The notes: a model not told the origin generated them from the sequence alone. A stretch of DNA of 64,000 nucleotides from Mycolicibacterium sp. TY81 (GCF_018326285.1 NZ_AP023362.1:1116001-1180000), one strand, 5' to 3'; positions 43,853 to 55,126 are shown, counted from the first letter of the stretch. A program made the numbers and translations.

Positions 43853-44014
43853 CGTCGTCCTCAAATGTGTTGGTCGGTACGAACCTCGAGGCCCATATCG
43901 GGTCCCCGGGACGTTTGACGCCGTCAAGTCTGCCACCATCGCACCCCCAAGGTGAACGACACATGAAGTGGAATGCCTCACATTGGGTAATCCGGGCCGC
44001 CTACGATCACGCCC

Positions 44015-45418
44015 ATGCCCGGATACCAACGGCTCAGCGGACTCGACGCCAGCTTCCTCTATCTGGAGACCGCCGTGCAGCCCCTGCACGTGTGCGCGAT
44101 GCTGGAACTCGACGCCGCCACCATTCCGGGTGGCTACACGTTCGACAAGATGCGCCAGATGCTCAGCGAGCGCATCGCGGCCATGCCGCAGTTCCGCGAG
44201 AAGCTGGCCGACTCGCCGCTGAACCTCGACCACCCCGTGTGGGTCGAGGACCCGGATTTCGACATCGACCGGCACGTCCACCGGATCGGGCTGCCGGCCC
44301 CGGGCGGCCGTGTCGAACTGTCGGAGATCTGCGGCCACATCGCCGCGCTGCAACTGGACCGCAGCCGCCCGCTGTGGGAGATGTGGGTGATCGAGAACAT
44401 CGCCGGCACCGACGCCCACGACGGCGGCCGGCTGGCGGTGATGACCAAGATGCACCACGCCGGCATCGACGGCGTCACCGGCGCCAACCTGATGTCGCAG
44501 CTGTGCACCCTCGAGCCGGACGCACCGGCGCCCGAGCCGGTCGCGGCCGCCGGCACCGCCTCCGAACTCGAGATCGCGGTTGGCGGCGCGGTCAAGTACT
44601 TCACTCGGCCGCTGAAGCTGGCCAACGTGCTGCCCTCGACGGCTACGACCGTCATCGACACCGTCCGCCGCGCCGCCAAGGGACTCACCATGGCGGCGCC
44701 GTTCGCCGCACCCAAGACGGCCTTCAACGTCAACGTCACCGCGCACCGCAACGTCGCCTTCGCGCAGCTGGACCTCGCGGACATCAAGACCGTCAAGAAC
44801 CACTTCCACGTCAAGGTCAACGACGTGGTGCTGGCGCTGGTGTCGGGCGCGCTGCGGCGCTACCTGGCCGAGCGCGACGCGCTGCCGGAATCGACCCTCG
44901 TGGCCATGTGCCCGGTGTCCGTGCGCGACAAATCCGACCGCCCGGGCCGCAATCAGGTATCCGGCATGTTCGCCAAACTCGAAACCACCATCGAAGACCC
45001 GGCCGAGCGCCTGTGGGCCATTGCCGACTCGAGCACCGTTGCCAAACAACACAGTTCGGCCATCAGCGCGACGTTGCTGCAGGACTGGTCGCAGTTCGCC
45101 GCGCCGTCGGTGTTCGGCGCCGCGATGCGGGTGTTCGCATCGACGGGCCTGGCCGAGGCCAAGCCCGTGCACAACCTCGTCGTCTCGAACGTGCCCGGTC
45201 CGCAGGATCCGCTGTACATGCTCGGCGCCGAGGTCAAGGCGATGTACCCGCTGGGCCCGCTGTTCCACGGCTCCGGGCTCAACATCACCGTGATGTCGCT
45301 CAACGGCACGCTCGACGTCGGCCTGATCTCCTGCCCGGAACTGGTTCCGGACCTGTGGGACATGGCCGACGAGTTCGCCGCCGCGTTGGATGAACTGGTT
45401 GCCGCCGCCACCGTCTGA
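44015..45418 (+). CDS. Wax ester synthase / diacylglycerol acyltransferase (WS/DGAT)
   Basis: A 467-residue bifunctional-type acyltransferase. The active-site HHxxxDG is present as [12 protein letters not shown] (~148-154). Other family blocks: [13 protein letters not shown] at the N-terminus, [51 protein letters not shown], and [42 protein letters not shown]. It makes triacylglycerol or wax esters from acyl-CoA at the membrane. Mycobacteria hold many paralogues, so the exact acceptor is unknown. Confidence 0.93.
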   Translation: MPGYQRLSGLDASFLYLETAVQPLHVCAMLELDAATIPGGYTFDKMRQMLSERIAAMPQFREKLADSPLNLDHPVWVEDPDFDIDRHVHRIGLPAPGGRVELSEICGHIAALQLDRSRPLWEMWVIENIAGTDAHDGGRLAVMTKMHHAGIDGVTGANLMSQLCTLEPDAPAPEPVAAAGTASELEIAVGGAVKYFTRPLKLANVLPSTATTVIDTVRRAAKGLTMAAPFAAPKTAFNVNVTAHRNVAFAQLDLADIKTVKNHFHVKVNDVVLALVSGALRRYLAERDALPESTLVAMCPVSVRDKSDRPGRNQVSGMFAKLETTIEDPAERLWAIADSSTVAKQHSSAISATLLQDWSQFAAPSVFGAAMRVFASTGLAEAKPVHNLVVSNVPGPQDPLYMLGAEVKAMYPLGPLFHGSGLNITVMSLNGTLDVGLISCPELVPDLWDMADEFAAALDELVAAATV

Positions 45419-45476
45419 CGGCGCGCGGCAACGCCCTCATCAGGTCAGACCAGCGCACATGGCACCATGGTCGACC

Positions 45477-46991
45477 ATGAACCTCAGACGGGGGAGTCTC
45501 GCCGCAGCAATGGTGCTCGTGCTGGCGACAGGCTGCAGCCAGGTGATCGACGGACGCGCCACCCGCGCGGTGCCGAAGCCGGGCGCGCCCCTGCAGTGGT
45601 CGCCGTGCCAGACCACATCCCCGGACTCGCAGTCGCGCATCCCAAAGGGCGCCGAGTGCGCGATGCTGTCGGTGCCCGTCGACTACAGCAAGCCCGACGG
45701 CGACGTCGCCCAGCTGGCGCTGCTGCGGATCAAGGCGACCGGCGACAAGATCGGTTCGCTGGTGATCAACCCCGGCGGTCCGGGGGAGTCCGGCGTCAGC
45801 GCCGCGGTGTCGTTGCTCAACAACATTCCCGACTCGGTACGGCAGCGCTTCGACCTTGTCGGCTTCGATCCCCGCGGCGTCGGGTCCTCCAAGCCCGCGG
45901 TGTGGTGCAACTCCGACGCCGACAACGACCGACAGCGCGCCGACCCACAGGTCGACTACTCGCCGGCCGGTGTCGCGCACATCGAGGCCCAGACCAAGGA
46001 GTTCGTGCAGCGCTGTGTCGACAAGATGGGCAAGGAGTTCCTCGAGAACGTCGGAACGGCCAACGTCGCCAAGGATTTGGATGCCATCCGGGCCGCCCTC
46101 GGCGACGACAAGCTGACCTACCTGGGTTACTCGTACGGCACCCGGATCGGCGCGCAGTACGCCGAGGACTACCCGGACAAGGTGCGCTCGATGATCCTCG
46201 ACGGCGCCGTCGACCCCAACGCCGATCCGATCGAAGCCGACATCAACCAGGCCGCCGCGTTCCAGACCGCGTTCAACAACTACGCCGCCGACTGCGCCAC
46301 CAGCCCGGACTGCCCGCTGGGGACCGACCCGGCCAAGGTCAACGACGTCTACCACAGCCTGGTCGACCCGCTGGTCCAAAAGCCTGCTCCCACAAAGGAT
46401 CCGCGTGGTCTGAGCTACAGCGACGCGTTGGTCGGCACCATCCTGCCGCTGTACTCGCCGGCGATGTGGAAGGACCTCACCGCCGGCCTCACCGAGCTGG
46501 CGGGCGGCCACGGCGACATCATGCTGCGGCTCGCCGACGCCTACATGGGTCGCGACCCCGACGGCCACTACGACAACTCGACCGATGCCCGGGTGGCGGT
46601 CAACTGTGTCGACGAACCGCCGATCACCGACCGCGCCAAGGTGATTGCCGAGGACAAGCGCACCCGCGAGGTGGCGCCGTTCATGAGCTACGGCCAGTTC
46701 ACCGGCGACGCACCGCTCGGCACCTGCGCGTTCTGGCCGGTGCCGCCGACGTCGAAGCCGCACGAGATTTCGGTCAAGGGCCTGGCGCCGACGCTGGTGG
46801 TGTCGACGGTGCACGACCCGGCCACGCCGTATCAGGCCGGCGTGGACCTGGCCAAGGAACTCGGTGGAAGTCTGCTGACGTTCGACGGCACGCAGCACAC
46901 CGTGGTGTTCCAGGGCAACAGCTGCGTCGACGACCACGCTGCCGGCTATCTGGTCAACGGGACCGTGCCCGAGGCCGGCGCGAAATGCTGA
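45477..46991 (+). CDS. hip1: Hip1/CaeA-like lipoprotein serine hydrolase (protease)
   Basis: A 504-residue alpha/beta hydrolase with lipobox VLATGC near the N-terminus. Nucleophile Ser in LGYSYGTRIGAQYAE, acid in VVSTVHDPATPYQAG, and catalytic His in FDGTQHTVVFQG. WCNSDADNDRQRADPQVDYSPAGVAHIE and FMSYGQFTGDAPLGTCAFWPVPPTS match M. tuberculosis Hip1 (Rv2224c) closely. Hip1 is an envelope serine protease that cleaves GroEL2 and modifies envelope and host responses. Family position suggests cell-wall attachment. ATG after GGCACCATGGTCGACC. Confidence 0.9.
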   Translation: MNLRRGSLAAAMVLVLATGCSQVIDGRATRAVPKPGAPLQWSPCQTTSPDSQSRIPKGAECAMLSVPVDYSKPDGDVAQLALLRIKATGDKIGSLVINPGGPGESGVSAAVSLLNNIPDSVRQRFDLVGFDPRGVGSSKPAVWCNSDADNDRQRADPQVDYSPAGVAHIEAQTKEFVQRCVDKMGKEFLENVGTANVAKDLDAIRAALGDDKLTYLGYSYGTRIGAQYAEDYPDKVRSMILDGAVDPNADPIEADINQAAAFQTAFNNYAADCATSPDCPLGTDPAKVNDVYHSLVDPLVQKPAPTKDPRGLSYSDALVGTILPLYSPAMWKDLTAGLTELAGGHGDIMLRLADAYMGRDPDGHYDNSTDARVAVNCVDEPPITDRAKVIAEDKRTREVAPFMSYGQFTGDAPLGTCAFWPVPPTSKPHEISVKGLAPTLVVSTVHDPATPYQAGVDLAKELGGSLLTFDGTQHTVVFQGNSCVDDHAAGYLVNGTVPEAGAKC

Positions 46992-47114
46992 GTCGCGAAT
47001 AGCGGCATCGCGAAAAACGCGGTGCCGCCGGGAGATAACCGTTCGGTCACCGTCTGATTGCCGGGTTGTCTCCCTCCGGAACCAGGCTTCGGCTCGGCTG
47101 TGCGCCGTGCGACC

Positions 47115-48656
47115 ATGTGTGCCATGTGGCGGGCGGGCAGTCGAGGACGACGGTGTGCGGTAGGGGTCGTCGGATTGCTGGTGGCCATCAGCGCCGCACC
47201 GGGATCGGTCGCGCACGCGGCTCCCGAATCTCTGCAGTCCTACTACGAACAGGCACCGGCCTGGGGTGGCTGCGAACCCTTCATCGGTGACACCACGGAC
47301 CTGCCGACGGCGCGGTGCGCCAACATCAGCGTCCCCGTCGACTACGCGGATCCGCAAGGGCCGCAAGCGAAGCTGGCCGTCATCCGGGTACCGGCATCGG
47401 GCCAGCGGCTCGGCGTGCTGCTGGTCAACCCGGGTGGTCCGGGCGCGTCGGCCGTCAACACCGTCGCGGGTATGGGCGCCGTGCTGTCCGACACCGAGAT
47501 CGGCCGCAGCTTCGATCTCGTCGGCTTCGATCCGCGTGGCGTGGGGCATTCGACGCCGCAGTTGCGGTGCCGCAGCGACGCCGAATTCGACGCGAACCGC
47601 CGCGACCCGATGGTCGACTACAGCCCGGCCGGTGTGGCGCACATCGAAGCCGTCAGCCGCCGCACGGCGCAGGACTGCCTGCAACAGATGGGCAGCAGCT
47701 TCCTGGCCAACGTCGGAACCGCCTCGGCGGCAAGGGATATGGACGTGGTGCGGGCCGCGCTCGGGGAGTCGCAGATCAACTATCTGGGTTTCTCCTACGG
47801 CACCGAACTCGGTGCGGCCTACGCCGAACGGTTCCCCGACCGGGTGCGCGCCATGGTGCTCGACGGCGCCGTCGACCCCAATGCCGATCCGGTCACCGAG
47901 AACCTGCTCCAATTGGCCGGATTCCAAACGGCTTTCAACGACTATGCGGCGGACTGCGCGCAGTCGGTCGGCTGCCCGCTGGGGACCGACCCGACGCAGT
48001 TCGTGGCGCGGTACCAGCAGTTGGTCAATCCGCTCGCCCTGCGTCCGGGCCTGACGTCCGATCCGCGGGGCCTGAGCTACTCGGACGCGATCACCGGCAC
48101 CATCAATGCGCTCTATACGAAGAAGTACTGGAAGTTCCTGACCAGCGGGCTGATCGGACTGCAGCGCGGCGGCGACGCCGGCGATCTGCTGCTGCTGGCC
48201 GACGATTACCAGCACCGTGATCAGAACGGTCGCTACGCGCCCCTGCAGGACGCGTTCACCGCGATCCGGTGCGTCGACGCGCCGTTCCCGACCGATCCCG
48301 CGACCTGGGCGGCCGCCGACCAGCGCGCGCGCCAGCTGGCGCCGTTCATGAGCTACGGCCAGTACACCGGCTACGCACCGCGCGACGTCTGCGCCATGTG
48401 GCCGGTGCCCGCGACCTCCCGTCCGCACGCACCGGCGTCGCCCGGCCCGGGCAAGGTCGTCGTCGTCTCCACCACGCACGACCCGGCCACGCCGTACCAG
48501 GCCGGGGTGAATCTGGCGCGCGAACTCGGCGCCTCACTGATCAGCTACGAGGGCACCCAGCACACCGTCGTGTTCAACGGCGACCGGTGTGTCGACACGG
48601 CTGTGGTGGCGTTCCTGCTCCAGTCCGTGCTGCCTGCGGCGGGATTGCGGTGCTGA
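47115..48656 (+). CDS. Secreted alpha/beta hydrolase, Hip1 paralogue (Rv2223c-like)
   Basis: A 513-residue paralogue of the preceding protein: Ser in YLGFSYGTELGAAYAE, Asp in TTHDPATPYQAG, His in YEGTQHTVVFNG. The N-terminus is an ordinary signal peptide ending around SVAHAAPE with no lipobox Cys, so it is likely released rather than lipid-anchored. ATG 47115 or 47124 can start it. The tandem arrangement matches Rv2224c/Rv2223c. Confidence 0.88.
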   Translation: MCAMWRAGSRGRRCAVGVVGLLVAISAAPGSVAHAAPESLQSYYEQAPAWGGCEPFIGDTTDLPTARCANISVPVDYADPQGPQAKLAVIRVPASGQRLGVLLVNPGGPGASAVNTVAGMGAVLSDTEIGRSFDLVGFDPRGVGHSTPQLRCRSDAEFDANRRDPMVDYSPAGVAHIEAVSRRTAQDCLQQMGSSFLANVGTASAARDMDVVRAALGESQINYLGFSYGTELGAAYAERFPDRVRAMVLDGAVDPNADPVTENLLQLAGFQTAFNDYAADCAQSVGCPLGTDPTQFVARYQQLVNPLALRPGLTSDPRGLSYSDAITGTINALYTKKYWKFLTSGLIGLQRGGDAGDLLLLADDYQHRDQNGRYAPLQDAFTAIRCVDAPFPTDPATWAAADQRARQLAPFMSYGQYTGYAPRDVCAMWPVPATSRPHAPASPGPGKVVVVSTTHDPATPYQAGVNLARELGASLISYEGTQHTVVFNGDRCVDTAVVAFLLQSVLPAAGLRC

Positions 48657-48738
48657 CCTGAGCGTCTCACCAGCGAAACATGCCGAACAGAGTCCACTTG
48701 GTAACACGGATTTAACAGCTACTGCCTACGCTGCGGAC

Positions 48739-50082
48739 ATGGATCGCCAGAAGGAATTCGTGCTGCGCACGCTGGAAGAACGCGACATTCGCTTTGTCCG
48801 GTTGTGGTTCACCGACGTGCTCGGATACCTCAAGTCCGTGGCGATCGCGCCGGCCGAGCTGGAAGGCGCCTTCGAAGAGGGCATCGGCTTCGACGGATCC
48901 GCCATCGAGGGCTTCGCCCGCGTCTCCGAGGCCGACATGGTGGCCCGGCCGGATCCGTCCACGTTCCAGGTGCTGCCGTGGACCACCAAGAGCACCGGCA
49001 AGCACTACTCGGCCCGCATGTTCTGCGACATCACCATGCCCGACGGCTCGCCGTCGTGGGCCGACTCGCGGCACGTGCTGCGCCGCCAGCTGGCCAAGGC
49101 CAGCGATCTGGGCTTCTCCTGCTACGTGCACCCGGAGATCGAGTTCTTCCTGCTGGAGCCCGGCCCCAACGACGGCTCGGTGCCGGTGCCGGCCGACAAC
49201 AACGGCTACTTCGACCAGGCCGTGCACGACTCGGCACCGAACTTCCGCCGGCACGCCATCGAGGCCCTCGAGTCGATGGGTATCTCGGTGGAGTTCAGCC
49301 ACCACGAAGGCGCGCCCGGTCAGCAGGAGATCGACCTGCGTTACGCCGACGCGCTGTCGATGGCCGACAACGTCATGACGTTCCGGTACCTGGTCAAGGA
49401 AGTCGCGATCAACGAAGGCGTGCGGGCCACGTTCATGCCCAAGCCCTTCAGCCAGTACCCGGGCTCGGCGATGCACACCCACATGAGCCTGTTCGAGGGC
49501 GAGACCAACGCCTTCCACAGCGCCGACGATCCGCTGCAGCTGTCGGACGTCGCCAAGTCCTTCATCGCCGGCATCCTGACGCACGCCAGCGAGATCAGCG
49601 CCGTCACCAACCAGTGGGTGAACTCCTACAAGCGGCTGGTGCACGGCGGCGAGGCGCCGACCGCCGCGTCGTGGGGGGCGGCCAACCGCTCCGCCCTGGT
49701 CCGGGTCCCGATGTACACGCCACGCAAGGCGTCGTCACGCCGTATCGAGGTCCGCAGCCCCGACTCGGCATGCAACCCGTACCTGGCGTTCGCGGTGCTG
49801 CTGGCCGCCGGCCTGCGCGGCATCGAGAAGGGCTACGAGCTGGGGCCGCAGGCCGAGGACAACGTCTGGAACCTGACGCCCGAGGAACGGCTCGCGATGG
49901 GTTACAAGGAGCTGCCGTCGAGCCTGGGTGTGGCGCTCGGCGAGATGGAGAAGTCCGAACTCGTCGCCGAGGCGTTGGGGGAGCACGTCTTCGACTACTT
50001 CCTGCGCAACAAGCGCACCGAGTGGGAGAACTACCGCAGCCACGTGACACCGTTCGAGCTCAAGGAATACTTGTCGCTGTAA
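48739..50082 (+). CDS. glnA2: Glutamine synthetase GlnA2 (type I alpha-like)
   Basis: A 447-residue glutamine synthetase. Motifs: beta-grasp GFDGSAIEGF, the Glu metal ligands in YVHPEIEFFLLEPGP and SHHEGAPGQQEIDLRYADAL, GSAMHTHMSLF, NRSALVRVP and RRIEVRSPDSACNPYLAFAVLLAAGL. The segment aligned with the adenylylation loop reads DNVWNLTPEER and has no Tyr, unlike GlnA1 in this window, so it is probably not controlled by GlnE. Length matches M. tuberculosis GlnA2 (446). It is followed by glnE. Confidence 0.95.
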   Translation: MDRQKEFVLRTLEERDIRFVRLWFTDVLGYLKSVAIAPAELEGAFEEGIGFDGSAIEGFARVSEADMVARPDPSTFQVLPWTTKSTGKHYSARMFCDITMPDGSPSWADSRHVLRRQLAKASDLGFSCYVHPEIEFFLLEPGPNDGSVPVPADNNGYFDQAVHDSAPNFRRHAIEALESMGISVEFSHHEGAPGQQEIDLRYADALSMADNVMTFRYLVKEVAINEGVRATFMPKPFSQYPGSAMHTHMSLFEGETNAFHSADDPLQLSDVAKSFIAGILTHASEISAVTNQWVNSYKRLVHGGEAPTAASWGAANRSALVRVPMYTPRKASSRRIEVRSPDSACNPYLAFAVLLAAGLRGIEKGYELGPQAEDNVWNLTPEERLAMGYKELPSSLGVALGEMEKSELVAEALGEHVFDYFLRNKRTEWENYRSHVTPFELKEYLSL

Positions 50083-50107
50083 TGGCCTAGTGGTGCGCTA
50101 ACGTCGG

Positions 50108-53062
50108 GTGGTGCCCACCCCCGCGACGCAGCGCCCCAAGCAGCCCAGCGTCGGCCGGCTCGGGCTGGTTGCGCCCACGGCGCGGGCGGATCTGGACCGG
50201 CTCGGCTGGAACACCGACGCGCATGTTGCGCTCTTGTGGTCGCTGTCGCGCGCCCCTGACGCCGACAGCGCGTTGCGCGCCATGGTGCGGATCGCGGACG
50301 CCCTCGAAGGCGACTGGGCCGAACTCAGCGCACTGCTGGTGACCGACACGGCCCTGCGCGGTCGGCTGTTCGCCGTGCTGGGCTCGTCGCTGGCCCTGGG
50401 CGATCACCTGGTGGCGCACCCGCTGTCCTGGCGACTGCTGCGCGGCGACATCGCGCTGCCGTCCCGCGCCGAGATGCTCGACGACTTCGAGCGGTTGGCG
50501 GCCGAAGTCGCCGGTACCCCAACGGCTTCCGCGGTATTGCAGACCTACTACCGCGACCGCATCCTGGTGCTGGCCGCGCTGGACGTCGCGCCGACGGTCG
50601 AGAACGAGCCGGTGCTGCCGTACGTCACCGTCGGGGAGCACCTGTCCGATCTGGCCGATGCGGCACTCGGGGCGGCACTTGTCGTCGCGACCCGGACGGT
50701 GTGCGGCGACGAACCCGGTCCCCGGCTCGCGGTCATCGCGATGGGTAAATGCGGTGCGCGCGAACTGAATTACGTCAGCGACGTCGACGTCATCTTCGTG
50801 GCCGAAGCGGCGGACTCGGTGACCACGCGGGTGGCCGGCGAGATGATGCGGTTCGCCGGCGAGACCTTCTTCGAGGTCGACGCCGCGCTGCGGCCCGAGG
50901 GCAAGGCCGGGCAACTGGTCCGCACCCTGGAGTCGCATGTCGCGTACTACCAGCGCTGGGCCAAAACCTGGGAATTCCAGGCACTTTTGAAGGCCCGCGC
51001 GGCCGTCGGCGATGCCGAGCTGGGCGAGCAGTACATCGACGCGCTGATGCCGATGGTCTGGACCGCTTGTGACCGTGAGGATTTCGTGCCCGACGTGCAG
51101 GCCATGCGCCGCCGCGTCGAGGAACTGGTGCCGGCCGGGGTACGCACGCGGGAACTGAAACTGGGCAAAGGCGGCCTCCGGGACGTAGAGTTCGCGGTCC
51201 AGCTGTTGCAGCTCGTGCACGGCCGCAATGACGATTCGCTGCATGTCGCCTCCACGGTCGACGCATTGGCCGCGCTCGGCTCCGGCGGTTACATCGGCCG
51301 CGATGACACCGCGAATCTCACGGCGTCCTATGAGTTTCTGCGGCTGCTGGAGCACCGGCTGCAACTGCAGCGACTCAAGCGGACCCACCTGCTGCCCGAG
51401 GACGGCGACGACGAGGCGTGGCGCTGGCTGGCGCGGGCGGCGCACATCCGGCCCGACGGCCAGCACGACGCGCTCGGGGTCCTGCGCGAGGACCTGAAGC
51501 GGCAGAACATGCGGGTGTCCCGCCTGCACGCCAAGCTCTTCTATCAGCCACTGCTCGAAGTGGGGAACCAGTTCGGTCCGAGCCTGACCACCGCCGCGGC
51601 CGAAAGGCAGTTGGCCGCACTGGGTTACGAAGGCCCGCAGAGCGCGCTGACGCACCTGGCCGCGCTGACCAGTGCCAGCGGCCGCCGCGGCACGGTGCAG
51701 CAGGTGCTGCTGCCGACGCTGCTGGACTGGCTGTCGGACACCCCGGATCCGGACGCCGGCCTGCTCGCGTACCGGCGGATCAGCGAGGAACTGGGGGACC
51801 AGCGGTGGTTCCTGTCCACACTGCGTGACGAGGGCGCCGTCGCCAAGCGGCTGATGCGGGTGCTCGGCACCTCGGCCTATGTGCCGGAGCTGCTGATGCG
51901 GGCGCCCGAAGTCCTGCAGCAGTACGCCGACGGTCCGCAGGGGCCGAAACTACTTGAGGTGGAACCAGATGCGGTGTTCCGCGCGCTGGTCGCCTCGGCC
52001 GGCCGGCACGCCGACCCGGTGCGGGCCATCGCCGCGGCGCGCACCCTGCGTCGCCGGGAACTGGCCCGGGTGGCGTCGGCGGATCTGCTGGGACTGCTCG
52101 AGGTGGTCGATGTCTGCAAGGCGCTGACGTCGGTGTGGGTCGCGGTGCTGCAGGCCGCGCTCGATGCGGTGATCCGGGCGCGCTCCCGAGCCGACGGCCC
52201 GCTGGCGCGCATCGCCGTCATCGGCATGGGCCGGCTCGGCGGCGGGGAGCTGGGCTACGGATCGGACGCGGACGTGATGTTCGTCTGCGAACCGGTTGCG
52301 GGCGTGGAGGATTCGACTGCCGTGCGCTGGGCGATCGGCGTCGCCGAACAGGTACGGACGCTGTTGGGGCAGCCCAGCAGCGACCCGCCGCTGGAGGTCG
52401 ACGCCGGGCTGCGGCCGGAGGGCCGAAACGGCTCACTGGTGCGGACGCTGGCGTCGTACGAGTCGTACTACGCGCAGTGGGCCCAGCCGTGGGAGATTCA
52501 GGCCCTCCTGCGGGCGCACCGGGTGGCCGGCGACCTGGAACTGGGCGAGCGCTTCCTGCTGATGGCGGACAAGACCCGCTACCCGCCCGGTGGTGTCTCG
52601 GCGGATGCGGTACGGGAAATCCGGCGGATCAAGGCGCGGGTCGACGCCGAGCGGTTGCCCCGCGGCGCCGACCCCAACACCCACACCAAGTTGGGCCGCG
52701 GTGGCCTGGCCGACGTGGAATGGACCGTGCAGCTGCTCCAATTGCGTTACGCGCACCAGGTTCCCACGCTGCACAACACCTCGACGCTGCAGGCGCTGGA
52801 CGCCATCGAGGCGGCCCAGCTGATCGAGGGTGACGAGACGGACACCCTGCGGCAGGCCTGGCTGACCGCGACCCGCGCGCGCAACGCCCTGGTGCTGGTC
52901 CGCGGCAAGCCGACCGACCAACTGCCCGGACCGGGCCGTCAGCTCAACGCGGTCGCCGTGGCAGCCGGATGGCCGAGCGGCGACGGCGGCGCCTTCCTCG
53001 ACAACTATCTGCGCGTGACTCGTCGTGCCAAAACCGTGGTGCGCAAGGTGTTCGGGGAGTAG
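50108..53062 (+). CDS. glnE: Bifunctional glutamine synthetase adenylyltransferase/deadenylase GlnE
   Basis: A 984-residue protein with the duplicated nucleotidyltransferase design. The N-terminal deadenylylase site is [21 protein letters not shown], the C-terminal adenylyltransferase site [21 protein letters not shown]; each is followed by a DAxLRPEG motif ([32 protein letters not shown]) and a [15 protein letters not shown] block. It switches GlnA1 off by adenylylation. GTG start 26 bases after glnA2; the two are probably co-transcribed. Confidence 0.95.
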   Translation: MVPTPATQRPKQPSVGRLGLVAPTARADLDRLGWNTDAHVALLWSLSRAPDADSALRAMVRIADALEGDWAELSALLVTDTALRGRLFAVLGSSLALGDHLVAHPLSWRLLRGDIALPSRAEMLDDFERLAAEVAGTPTASAVLQTYYRDRILVLAALDVAPTVENEPVLPYVTVGEHLSDLADAALGAALVVATRTVCGDEPGPRLAVIAMGKCGARELNYVSDVDVIFVAEAADSVTTRVAGEMMRFAGETFFEVDAALRPEGKAGQLVRTLESHVAYYQRWAKTWEFQALLKARAAVGDAELGEQYIDALMPMVWTACDREDFVPDVQAMRRRVEELVPAGVRTRELKLGKGGLRDVEFAVQLLQLVHGRNDDSLHVASTVDALAALGSGGYIGRDDTANLTASYEFLRLLEHRLQLQRLKRTHLLPEDGDDEAWRWLARAAHIRPDGQHDALGVLREDLKRQNMRVSRLHAKLFYQPLLEVGNQFGPSLTTAAAERQLAALGYEGPQSALTHLAALTSASGRRGTVQQVLLPTLLDWLSDTPDPDAGLLAYRRISEELGDQRWFLSTLRDEGAVAKRLMRVLGTSAYVPELLMRAPEVLQQYADGPQGPKLLEVEPDAVFRALVASAGRHADPVRAIAAARTLRRRELARVASADLLGLLEVVDVCKALTSVWVAVLQAALDAVIRARSRADGPLARIAVIGMGRLGGGELGYGSDADVMFVCEPVAGVEDSTAVRWAIGVAEQVRTLLGQPSSDPPLEVDAGLRPEGRNGSLVRTLASYESYYAQWAQPWEIQALLRAHRVAGDLELGERFLLMADKTRYPPGGVSADAVREIRRIKARVDAERLPRGADPNTHTKLGRGGLADVEWTVQLLQLRYAHQVPTLHNTSTLQALDAIEAAQLIEGDETDTLRQAWLTATRARNALVLVRGKPTDQLPGPGRQLNAVAVAAGWPSGDGGAFLDNYLRVTRRAKTVVRKVFGE

Positions 53063-53067
53063 GCGGC

Positions 53068-53706
53068 GTGAGTGATTTTCCGTTCGACGTGATCAGCGAT
53101 GCCGAATACGAGCGTCAGCTGGCGGTGTACCGGCCGTTCACCGACGCGGTGCGCCGGCTGATCGACGCCGGCATCCGGACCGGTGTCGACGACGCCACCA
53201 TCGCCGAGGCGCAGGCCGCGATCGAAGCGGTCACCGAGCGACTGGCCGAGGTGCAAGACAGCAGCACCTCGACGCTGCGCAATGCCGACACCGGACGGCC
53301 GCTGGCGTACACGAATCCGGGTGTGGGCGTGCGCAACGCGATCGCCCCGCCGATGGAGATTCACCATGAGGGCGGGGCGGGGGACGGCGGCCGGTGCTGG
53401 GCCGAGTTCGAACTCGGCCTGCCCTACGAGGGACCGCCCGGCCTGGTGCACGGCGGTATCTGCGCGCTGGTGCTCGACCATATCCTCGGGGAAGCCGCCA
53501 GTGACGGGCTGACCAAACCACATTTCACGGGAACCATCACGCTGCGATACGTGCGGGGGACCAAGCAGGGGCCCGTCCGGGCCGAGGCCTGGATAGACCG
53601 AGTCGACGGCATCAAGACGTTCGCCCGCGGCACGCTGTCCGATGCCGAGGGTGTCAGCGTGGAGGCCGACGGCATCTTCATCAAGCCCTCCTGGGCGCGC
53701 GAGTGA
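53068..53706 (+). CDS. PaaI-type hotdog thioesterase
   Basis: A 212-residue protein. The last ~110 residues are a hotdog thioesterase: EGPPGLVHGGICALVLDHILGEAA with the VHGG motif, TGTITLRYVRGTKQGPVRAEAWID. The N-terminal ~90 residues are helical and specific to actinobacterial members. The substrate is an unknown acyl-CoA. GTG start 6 bases after the glnE stop, and its TGA overlaps the next start, so it is in the glnA2-glnE transcript. Confidence 0.85.
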   Translation: MSDFPFDVISDAEYERQLAVYRPFTDAVRRLIDAGIRTGVDDATIAEAQAAIEAVTERLAEVQDSSTSTLRNADTGRPLAYTNPGVGVRNAIAPPMEIHHEGGAGDGGRCWAEFELGLPYEGPPGLVHGGICALVLDHILGEAASDGLTKPHFTGTITLRYVRGTKQGPVRAEAWIDRVDGIKTFARGTLSDAEGVSVEADGIFIKPSWARE

Positions 53707-54557
53707 AGTTCTACGTCTCCCTGGCGTTCCTGGACATCAGTGAACTGACCGAGATCGCCCGGGCCGCAGACGAACTCGGCTACGACGGCATCGCGATCCC
53801 GGACCATGTGGTGAACCTGGAGACGCTGAGCACGCCGTACCCGTACACGCCCGACGGACAGCGGCGCTGGCAGCCGTTCACGCACTGGCCGGATCCGTGG
53901 GTGCTGGTCGGCGCCCTCGCGCAGGTGACCAGCCGCGTGAAATTCGTGACGACGGTGTACATCCCGGGGATGCGCGACCCGTTCTCGGTCGCGAAGTCGG
54001 TCGGGACCGCGGCCTGCCTGTCCGGCGGCCGCGTGGAGTTCGGCGTCGGTGTGGGCTGGTGTGCCGACGAATTCGCCTTGATGGGGCAGACTTTCGAGCG
54101 CCGCGGCAAGCGCACCGACGAGATGCTGGAGCTGATCCGGCAGCTGTGGCAGCCCGGCTGGACATCGTTCGACGGCGAGTTCTACCAGGTGCCGCGGCTC
54201 GAGATGGAGCCGACGCCGCCTCCGGTGCCCGTCTACGTCGGCGGGCTCAGTGAGATCGCACTGCGCCGCGCCGCGTGCCACGACGGCTGGATCGGCGACT
54301 TGATCACCACCGACCAGGCCATCGCCGCGGCGACGCGGGTGCGCGAACTGCGGGTCGAAAACGGTTTACCGCTCGAGGGTTACGAGATCCTGACACCGCT
54401 CGCCGACGCCTATCTGCCGGAGCATTTCGAGCGCGCCGCGCGGGCCGGCATCACCGGCAACATCACGATGCCGTGGATGTTCTACAGCGGTCCGACGGCC
54501 ACGCTGGCCGAGAAGATCGACGGACTCAAGCGGTTTCGCGTGGACCGAGGTCTGTAA
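53703..54557 (+). CDS. LLM-class F420-dependent oxidoreductase
   Basis: A 284-residue TIM-barrel luciferase-like protein: ADELGYDGIAIPDHVV, LAQVTSRVKFVTTVYIPGMRDPFSVAKSVGTAACLSGGRVEFGVGVGWCADEFALMG, RTDEMLELIRQLW, and the VYVGGLSEIALRRAACHDGWIGD phosphate-binding part. This subgroup generally uses F420H2. Substrate unknown. GTG start overlaps the thioesterase stop. Confidence 0.88.
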   Translation: MKFYVSLAFLDISELTEIARAADELGYDGIAIPDHVVNLETLSTPYPYTPDGQRRWQPFTHWPDPWVLVGALAQVTSRVKFVTTVYIPGMRDPFSVAKSVGTAACLSGGRVEFGVGVGWCADEFALMGQTFERRGKRTDEMLELIRQLWQPGWTSFDGEFYQVPRLEMEPTPPPVPVYVGGLSEIALRRAACHDGWIGDLITTDQAIAAATRVRELRVENGLPLEGYEILTPLADAYLPEHFERAARAGITGNITMPWMFYSGPTATLAEKIDGLKRFRVDRGL

Positions 54558-54974
54558 CTAGCGTTTGCGCAGCGCGTCCAGCGCGATGGCGCCACCGCCG
54601 GTGAACACCAGCAGGAACAGCGCGAAGCAGTAGAGGACCGCCGGCTCGCCGCCATTGGCGATGGGCAGCAGGCCCTTCGGCTGGTGCGCCATGAAGTAGG
54701 CGAAAGCCATTTCGCCGGAACCGATGAAGGCGGCGATGCGGGTGGCCAGACCGGTGAAGACCAGGATGCCGACGATCAGCTCGATGGCGCCGGCATACCA
54801 GCCCGGGAAACTGCCGAAATCCGGTGCGGCCATACCGGGATTGGTGTCGACGGGCCACTTGAAGAGCGTGGTGGCGCCGTGGATCGTGAACAGGAAGCCG
54901 ATGACCATCCGGAACACGGAGAGCACGATGGGAGCTACAGCGTCGAGCCGGGATTCGATGTCAGTCTGAGCCAT
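54558..54974 (-). CDS. DoxX family membrane protein
   Basis: A 138-residue protein with four membrane helices. Family features: VFRMVIGFLFTIHGATTLFKW near the start, WYAGAIELIVGILVFTGLATRIAAFIGSGEMAFAYFM in the middle, and LYCFALFLLVFTGGGAIALDALRKR at the end. DoxX proteins act in redox or thiosulfate-linked membrane complexes; here the role is unknown. It converges with the LLM gene, with stops adjacent. The 152 bases upstream of its start (54975-55126) contain no gene. Confidence 0.85.
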   Translation of the reverse strand: MAQTDIESRLDAVAPIVLSVFRMVIGFLFTIHGATTLFKWPVDTNPGMAAPDFGSFPGWYAGAIELIVGILVFTGLATRIAAFIGSGEMAFAYFMAHQPKGLLPIANGGEPAVLYCFALFLLVFTGGGAIALDALRKR

Positions 54975-55126
54975 GGCGACATCATATGAGGTTCCTGTGA
55001 CGCGCCAGGTGCTGCGAGATTGCGGAATGGGAGCAAATTCTCGCGATTTGCCTCACAGCGCCGCGGCGACGGGTGATGAGCCACCGGGCTGCCCCTCCCT
55101 GGAGGGAGAGACGACCCGGCTACCGG

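Noticed and set aside
45300..48479. Very long minus-strand open frame opposite the two Hip1 genes
   Set aside because: It is antisense to two well-conserved genes, with His/Arg/Gly/Asp-biased composition typical of GC-rich shadow frames and no domain or RBS.
50087..51655. Minus-strand frame of ~520 codons opposite glnE
   Set aside because: Shadow of glnE; composition is that of a reverse-frame artefact.
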